DNA of 10,948 nt, taken from positions 1 through 10,948 of the forward strand of contig CAADGV010000008.1 in assembly GCA_900696645.1 (NCBI GenBank), in the 5' to 3' direction. Below, piece by piece: positions 7,501-10,948 of this stretch (the stretch's first letter is position 1; every line of letters starts with the position of its first letter). The DNA comes from an uncultured Chlorobiota bacterium. Its GTDB lineage: Bacteria; Bacteroidota; Ignavibacteria; UBA10030; UBA6906. A program made the position numbers and the translations under genes. Below the pieces are notes generated by a model that searched no databases, was not told where the DNA came from, and saw only the letters and a list, made by a program, of their open reading frames with translations.

Positions 7501-9102
7501 TGCACGCAGCGTGTTGTTCACCTTGTCCCACGAGATGCGGGCTCTGAGTTCTCTGAACATTTCGTTCGTGTATCTTCCGGCAAGCATATTCAGAACGCCG
7601 AGATACAGCTTCTCGGACAAGTCACGATAGCAGTAGGATTGTGTGACGAGAGAGAAGAGTTCATCAACATCCCATTCTTCAACACTCACCATTGCAACGA
7701 TTTGCTGAGCGAGAACGTCGAGGCAATGCATGGGAATGTTTGTGAACTCGACGTCATGCTGGATCATCGCCTTTGACACAACCGCCGACTCGACCAAATC
7801 CTCGCGGAACGTCGGGAAGATTCTTCCTTTGCTTGTTGCAGCAATGACATGTCCCGAACGCCCGACACGCTGCAACCCGCGTGCAACACCCTTCGGCGAC
7901 TGAAGCTGAATGACGAGATCGATGCTGCCGATATCAATGCCGAGTTCGAGCGACGACGTTGCAACGAGACAGCGGAGGTTCCCGGCTTTAAGTTCTGCCT
8001 CCATCTGCTCGCGGGCAGTTCGTGACATTGAGCCGTGGTAGGCTTGCACAAGGTCATTCCTTGGGATTGCGGATTGCGAATTGCCAATTGCGAATTCGTT
8101 GGAGCTTGGATCTTGTGATTTGGCATTTTTGAGAGTTACCGGGACTGCATACATATTGAATGTTCGTCCCTGTCCTGATCCCTCATTATCATCCCCCGTC
8201 ATCATCTCGTTCAGCTTCGCCGCAACACGCTCGGCAAGTCGCCGGTTGTTGACGAAGATGAGTGTTGTTTTGTGGAGAAGGATGAGTTGGAGAATTTCGG
8301 TAAACACCATCGGCCAGACGCTTTCAGCGGGGAGGTCGGAGAAGTCGGGCGGGGCACATTCCACCAGCAAATCCATTTGCTTTTTCTGTCCGGCATCAAC
8401 GATGTTCACGGGCCGGGGAATGAGTTTCTCTCCCTCACGCATCAGGCCGCCTAAGAACGCCGCAATATCTTCTAAAGGCCGTTGCGTCGCCGAAAGCCCG
8501 ATGCGGACGAATTCTTGTTCGGCAACCTCCTGCAATCTCTCCAACGTCAGCGAGAGATGCACGCCTCGTTTGTTGTTGCAGACGGAATGAATCTCATCTA
8601 CAATCACATACTGGACAGTCGTGAAAATCTTGCGTGCCTGCTTTGACGTGAGCATCAAGTACAACGACTCGGGCGTCGTAATGAGAATATCCGGCGGCGT
8701 GCGGATCATGGCGGCTCTCCGGGATTGCGGCGTGTCTCCTGTTCGTACTGCCGTCGTGATTGTCGGGGGTTTCAAGCCATCCGCTTCGGCTTCTTTTCTT
8801 ATTCCCTCAAGAGGCAATTCGAGATTTCTCTGGATGTCGTTGTTGAGAGCCTTCAACGGCGAGACATAGAGAATACGGACGCCGGGACTCAGTTCTTCAG
8901 CAAGATGTTGCTCAACAAGATGATTGATTGCCCAGAGAAACGCGGCGAGCGTTTTGCCCGAACCTGTCGGTGCGAGAATGAGCGTGTGGTTACCCGAGGA
9001 AATGCTCGGCCACCCCTGTACCTGCGGCGGACTCGGCTCTCCGAAAGTTCTCTCGAACCACCGGCGAACGATGGGGTGGAAGTCGTTGAGGGAAGGATGC
9101 AT
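4567..9102 (-). CDS. lhr: Lhr-type ATP-dependent DNA helicase (full length, with Lhr C-terminal region)
   Basis: This is a superfamily 2 helicase of 1511 residues, close to the length of E. coli Lhr (about 1538) and far longer than short Lhr-core proteins. All core motifs are visible: Walker A APTGSGKT (44-51), Ia YVSPLKALNND (79-89), the TTPESL motif (142-147), DEIH (169-172), SAT (204-206), IV LIFVNNRRLAER (281-292), V SSLELGIDIGS (383-393) and VI QRVGRSGH (411-418). Winged-helix and beta-barrel regions follow to about 890, including the DEAD/H-associated domain. Trp590 sits where mycobacterial Lhr has a base-stacking Trp, as far as I recall. Residues 891-1511 match the Lhr C-terminal extension, with winged-helix-like segments and a LLHWQKLHP stretch. 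Family members translocate 3'-5' on single-stranded DNA, unwind RNA:DNA or DNA duplexes and act in DNA repair. The oddity is an insertion of about 50 residues (301-350) between motifs IV and V, partly encoded by a 7-bp repeat array. The start fits the family N-terminus (FHPIVRRWF). The gene is monocistronic, and no metallophosphoesterase partner is present. Confidence 0.95.
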   Translation of the reverse strand: MHPSLNDFHPIVRRWFERTFGEPSPPQVQGWPSISSGNHTLILAPTGSGKTLAAFLWAINHLVEQHLAEELSPGVRILYVSPLKALNNDIQRNLELPLEGIRKEAEADGLKPPTITTAVRTGDTPQSRRAAMIRTPPDILITTPESLYLMLTSKQARKIFTTVQYVIVDEIHSVCNNKRGVHLSLTLERLQEVAEQEFVRIGLSATQRPLEDIAAFLGGLMREGEKLIPRPVNIVDAGQKKQMDLLVECAPPDFSDLPAESVWPMVFTEILQLILLHKTTLIFVNNRRLAERVAAKLNEMMTGDDNEGSGQGRTFNMYAVPVTLKNAKSQDPSSNEFAIGNSQSAIPRNDLVQAYHGSMSRTAREQMEAELKAGNLRCLVATSSLELGIDIGSIDLVIQLQSPKGVARGLQRVGRSGHVIAATSKGRIFPTFREDLVESAVVSKAMIQHDVEFTNIPMHCLDVLAQQIVAMVSVEEWDVDELFSLVTQSYCYRDLSEKLYLGVLNMLAGRYTNEMFRELRARISWDKVNNTLRALPGSSQLAITSGGTIADRGYFGVYLEDGKTKVGEVDEEFVYESRAGDTFILGSSVWRMLEIDANRITVAPAPGMPARMPFWRGEGIGRSFELSMKVADFRKEMSERVDSPDCLKWLQTEFPVDSKAAWNIEQYFLKQKNITGVVPHSELLVIEGFRDEVGDPRIVIHSSFGRRVNGLLGLLFSRRLQQLIGTEPQMLYNDDGILLRCPDVDELPLNLADNLTLSEAEDIVLTDLLSSPLFGGQFRMNAARALLMPKIAPGKRTPLWLQRLRAKDLLQIARQYSDFPIVIETIRDVLNDVLDFDHFKEIVHEIVDGKIRVHSIHTEVPSPFAASLLFDFIQVYMYEWDEPKTDRMSRYLEVNRELLSEVVDLDSMSEMLRPEAIETVERQLQHAAEGYKARSPEELLEILLRVGDLSEEEITERIVHGDLSMLYELEKNGRAIRMNFPSGPRWIAGEEDELYSHIDSERNQTAIIRRYLQNHGPVSSHELAARYGFKHENVNDLLNKLATAREVVEGKFSPHASDTQFVYSTNLERIHRQTISILRKEIQPSSISEFTNFLLHWQKLHPSTQEIGNEGIQTVLEHLQALPLPAEIWEREILFRRVKNYSRESLASLTAAGTIVWTGGGPGKLKCIVRGEGSAFLEQQSSEFEAGLSEASRRILTYLRANGASFLHDIRSGAHLSLDSINNGIAELFWNGLVTNDVFAELLAVKRLSKSVEEKPLEPIDLVTGRRNPYRFKAMQSVRKALKQVPGWSGRWSLVHLPGVLGPEMTLEEKAEAQATLLLNRYGILAREFYKREELLPWAMIAAQLQRMEMRGEIRRGYFVEGLSGMQYALPAAVDALRRVRSTPSTAEQPILLNACDPANPVGVANFSLPVQPSRIPSNYIAFLRGNPVLVVESNGARIHTVGEPANETIVHVMKQLLALMKLPDPLRPFKEIVVEHCNGERPSNSPFGPLLTSLGFRKDMNQTMRYDGYL
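8064..8126. repeat. Nine-unit heptanucleotide array inside helicase gene
   Basis: On the plus strand, nine contiguous 7-bp units fill exactly 63 bp. Five are of the type gRattgc (ggattgc twice, gaattgc, caattgc, gaattcg). Four are of the type ttggNNY or close (ttggagc, ttggatc, ttgtgat, ttggcat). Because 63 is a multiple of three, the helicase frame is kept. The array encodes residues 326-347, in which the 7-residue period shows as recurring Asn-Ser-Gln / Ser-Ala-Ile. It lies in a loop between motifs IV and V. The array resembles the leader array at 109-143 in unit length only. Confidence 0.75.
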
Positions 9103-9361
9103 ATCTCTATAATGCTGGACAAATTCGAAGTTTTGCTTTGTAGATAATAATGGACGTGTGGTTGAATTGCAAATTGATTGCTTTCTTCACCTGAAACCAC
9201 CTGCGCGTTCATGTAGTCTAAGAAACAACTAATGCGCTACTTTGGCAGTGCTCAATATTTGCTTGTCTCGTAACATTGTAACTCGTGATACGTATCTACA
9301 CGGGAATCTCACCGCATTTCGATAAGATCCAATCAGTTATGACAGTCGTGGAGACACCATC
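9103..9361. other. Divergent intergenic region between helicase and FG-GAP gene
   Basis: These 259 bases should hold the promoters of both the minus-strand helicase and the plus-strand propeller gene. I see no strong hairpin, tRNA or small reading frame. AT-rich candidates for promoter elements exist around 9255-9295, but none matches a consensus well enough to call. Confidence 0.4.
9349..9354 (+). promoter_or_regulatory. Ribosome binding site for ATG at 9362
   Basis: TGGAGA lies seven bases before ATG 9362. This supports 9362 as the original translation start of the last gene, even though that frame closes after 25 codons. There is no comparable site before the in-frame TTG at 9396. Confidence 0.55.
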
Positions 9362-9439
9362 ATGAAAAAGAAGATCATCATTTCGACCGCAGGCGTTGCC
9401 GTGCTGCGTGCTTGTCGGCGATCTCGACAACGACGGTGA
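9362..9439 (+). pseudogene. Out-of-frame signal-peptide start of FG-GAP gene
   Basis: From ATG 9362 the reading is MKKKIIISTAGVAVL, a typical basic plus hydrophobic signal-peptide start. It is followed by an Arg-rich out-of-frame tail and a TGA at 9437-9439. The body of the gene is in another frame, which is closed upstream by a TGA at 9363. The fragment therefore looks like the original 5' end, separated from the body by an indel. The near-repeat cgtgctg / cgtgctt (9400-9413) sits at the junction. Confidence 0.65.
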
Positions 9440-10829
9440 GGCAGAGGTGGTCTACTATCTTTATGAGGGAGCGCCGGCAGCGAACGGTACATTGATAGTA
9501 TACAAGAATATTGGCAATAACCAATACATCGTCGTATGGGATACGCTCATGTCTTACGGCGGATACCCGTTTGCGATTACGGATATTGATAATGACGGAC
9601 GAAAAGAGATTGTTGTGCATTACAATTCAGGAGAGAACTGTTCAGCGATTGGCTTATTGGAGTGCTTCGGCCCCGGGCAATTCCGTTTCTACAGCACGAA
9701 TATCTGCGGCCCGCGAGGAGCGGTGAAAGTGCTGGAGACCGACGTGAACGACGATGGCGTCAAAGAACTCTCAGTTCTTTTTTCGGACACATGGCCCCAG
9801 TATGACCGTACGTTCGTTGACATCGCCCAGTATACAGGCAAATACCCTTGTGGCAGCGGATGTACGGGATGGTTTATGTCATTCAGCCCGCAACGCTTAG
9901 CACGGTACAATTGGTACATAACGGATTTTGCAGTGGGACAGGTGGATGGCGAAGGCTGGGATGAGATCATTTTGGGGGATGGCGGTTTCCTTTCAGGCGG
10001 AGGGCAGCCGGAGTATATCACCTACCTAAAGTACACGCCCCCGGATGGACCTTTCTCGTGGCGTCCACACTATTTTTCCGTTGGGCTCCCCGTTCTTTGT
10101 ACTGCGCCGATGTTCATCAACCTCGACGGCGACCGCGCCAAAGAAATGTTCATTGGTGGTGTGGGCCCGCACGGACGCGGCTCGGCGTACGCCATCAAAT
10201 ATACTTCCGACAGTACATGGCAGACAATGTGGATTGATTCTACGTTCCAGAGTTCTCCGCTGTGGGTAAACGATGGCACTTTCTATGAAAATCGAATCGT
10301 TGCTGGCGCGAACTGGTTCGAGATCCAGAATGAAACGTACAGTGGCATACGGCTCTACTCTCTTACAGGACAAGGTCTCGGGACGTGGCGTCGAGACAGT
10401 GCCGTGATTTGGATGTTTCATCTTCTGGATATTGATAGAGATTCATCACCCAATCTGGTTTTTGCGCAAGGCTCATTGGTATATGGGCATCGCGCTGTTG
10501 ATTTTGAGATTGCGCCGACATTGGCCATACAAACAATGCTACCCACCCCATCCCGGGCATTTCTTTATCAGAACTCTCCTAATCCTTTCAATCCATCCAC
10601 CACCATCATGATTGACCTCGAACAGCCGACTGCTATTCAACTCACAGTGTTTGATGTTCTGGGAAGGAGAGTTACCAGCCTTGCCAATGAAATGAAAGAC
10701 GCAGGCTTGCACATGTACGTCTGGCAGGGAACTGACGACAACACGGCCCCATTGTCGAGCGGCATCTATCTGTATGAGCTGAGAACTGATCATTCCTTAT
10801 TCCGCAAGAAAATGATTCTGTTGAGATAG
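9396..10829 (+). CDS. FG-GAP/VCBS repeat protein with T9SS sorting domain, 5' end disrupted
   Basis: The open frame from TTG 9396 gives 477 residues without a signal peptide. TTG is only the first possible start in this frame; the natural start is probably ATG 9362 in another frame. Six calcium-binding FG-GAP-type motifs recur: DLDNDGEAEV (9-18), DIDNDGRKEI (63-72), DVNDDGVKEL (116-125), VDGEGWDEI (183-191), NLDGDRAKEM (242-251) and DIDRDSSPNL (345-354). The last three are degenerate. Repeats of this kind build integrin-alpha-like beta-propellers. Residues 391-477 are a T9SS type A sorting domain (YQNSPNPFNPSTTI, then VFDVLGRRVTSL, then SSGIYLYEL, ending KKMILLR). The first FG-GAP motif falls only nine residues from the TTG, so some N-terminal sequence is probably missing. 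If the frame is really broken, the protein would not be exported. If the break is an assembly error, this is an ordinary T9SS cargo protein that binds an unknown surface or extracellular partner. Confidence 0.8.
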   Translation: MPCCVLVGDLDNDGEAEVVYYLYEGAPAANGTLIVYKNIGNNQYIVVWDTLMSYGGYPFAITDIDNDGRKEIVVHYNSGENCSAIGLLECFGPGQFRFYSTNICGPRGAVKVLETDVNDDGVKELSVLFSDTWPQYDRTFVDIAQYTGKYPCGSGCTGWFMSFSPQRLARYNWYITDFAVGQVDGEGWDEIILGDGGFLSGGGQPEYITYLKYTPPDGPFSWRPHYFSVGLPVLCTAPMFINLDGDRAKEMFIGGVGPHGRGSAYAIKYTSDSTWQTMWIDSTFQSSPLWVNDGTFYENRIVAGANWFEIQNETYSGIRLYSLTGQGLGTWRRDSAVIWMFHLLDIDRDSSPNLVFAQGSLVYGHRAVDFEIAPTLAIQTMLPTPSRAFLYQNSPNPFNPSTTIMIDLEQPTAIQLTVFDVLGRRVTSLANEMKDAGLHMYVWQGTDDNTAPLSSGIYLYELRTDHSLFRKKMILLR

Positions 10830-10879
10830 GTTCAAATGACCACTGGTGACAAAAGTAGACAGGTTTTTTGAGGCATATT

Positions 10880-10939
10880 CCACAGGAATGGAGGTCGAAA
10901 GCGGAGTCCCAAGTGGTTGGGACTCCGCCATTCCCGTGG
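10880..10939. repeat. Long two-part stem after FG-GAP gene
   Basis: The inner stem is GCGGAGTCCCAA (10901-10912) with TTGGGACTCCGC (10917-10928), 12 bp perfect with a GTGG loop. The outer stem is CCAC, one mismatch, GGAATGG (10880-10891) with CCATTCC, mismatch, GTGG (10928-10939), sharing one base with the inner stem. Nine unpaired bases (10892-10900) lie on the 5' side. No T-run follows on the plus strand; on the minus strand the inner stem is followed by TTTC. It may be a transcription-end structure for either direction, or a dispersed palindromic repeat. Confidence 0.65.
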
Positions 10940-10948
10940 GTCCGGCTA

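Noticed and set aside
9164-9177. Possible third heptamer array (gaattgc followed by aaattga) upstream of the helicase start
   Set aside because: Only one unit matches the family and the neighbour shares four bases, so it is not distinguishable from chance.

Overview
The window looks like a stretch of chromosome from a member of the FCB superphylum (Bacteroidota, Ignavibacteriota, Kapabacteria, Calditrichota and relatives). The main reason is that two large secreted proteins end in the C-terminal sorting domain used by the type IX secretion system (T9SS). Both carry the 'NxPNPFNPxTTI' opening and the 'VFD/VYDxLGRxVxxL' strand, a form common in Ignavibacteria-like lineages. Base composition looks close to balanced. 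The exact phylum is an inference.

Layout. (1) 1-170 is a non-coding leader with a small hairpin and five tandem 7-bp units. (2) 171-1256 (+) encodes a probable lipoprotein with about seven beta-propeller blades. (3) 1257-1471 is a short gap with a possible hairpin. (4) 1472-4306 (+) encodes a 944-residue secreted protein: signal peptide, three InlB-like beta modules, a propeller-like middle and a T9SS sorting domain. (5) 4307-4566 is a convergent intergenic region holding six dyad symmetries, including a good intrinsic terminator for the gene on the other strand. (6) 4567-9102 (-) encodes a full-length Lhr-type superfamily 2 helicase of 1511 residues. It carries an unusual in-frame insertion built partly from nine 7-bp repeats. 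(7) 9103-9361 is the divergent intergenic region. (8) 9362-10829 (+) is an FG-GAP/VCBS propeller protein with a T9SS sorting domain. Its signal-peptide start lies out of frame with the body of the gene. (9) 10830-10948 is a trailer with a long, near-perfect two-part stem.

How the genes fit together. The three plus-strand genes are cell-surface or exported beta-propeller proteins of unknown ligand, two of them probable T9SS cargo. The helicase is a DNA-repair enzyme in the opposite orientation and seems to be an unrelated neighbour. I do not see a defence system, CRISPR array, transposase, tRNA or rRNA. The most unusual signals are the heptanucleotide arrays (one inside the helicase reading frame), the frameshifted 5' end of the last gene, and the cluster of hairpins between the convergent genes.
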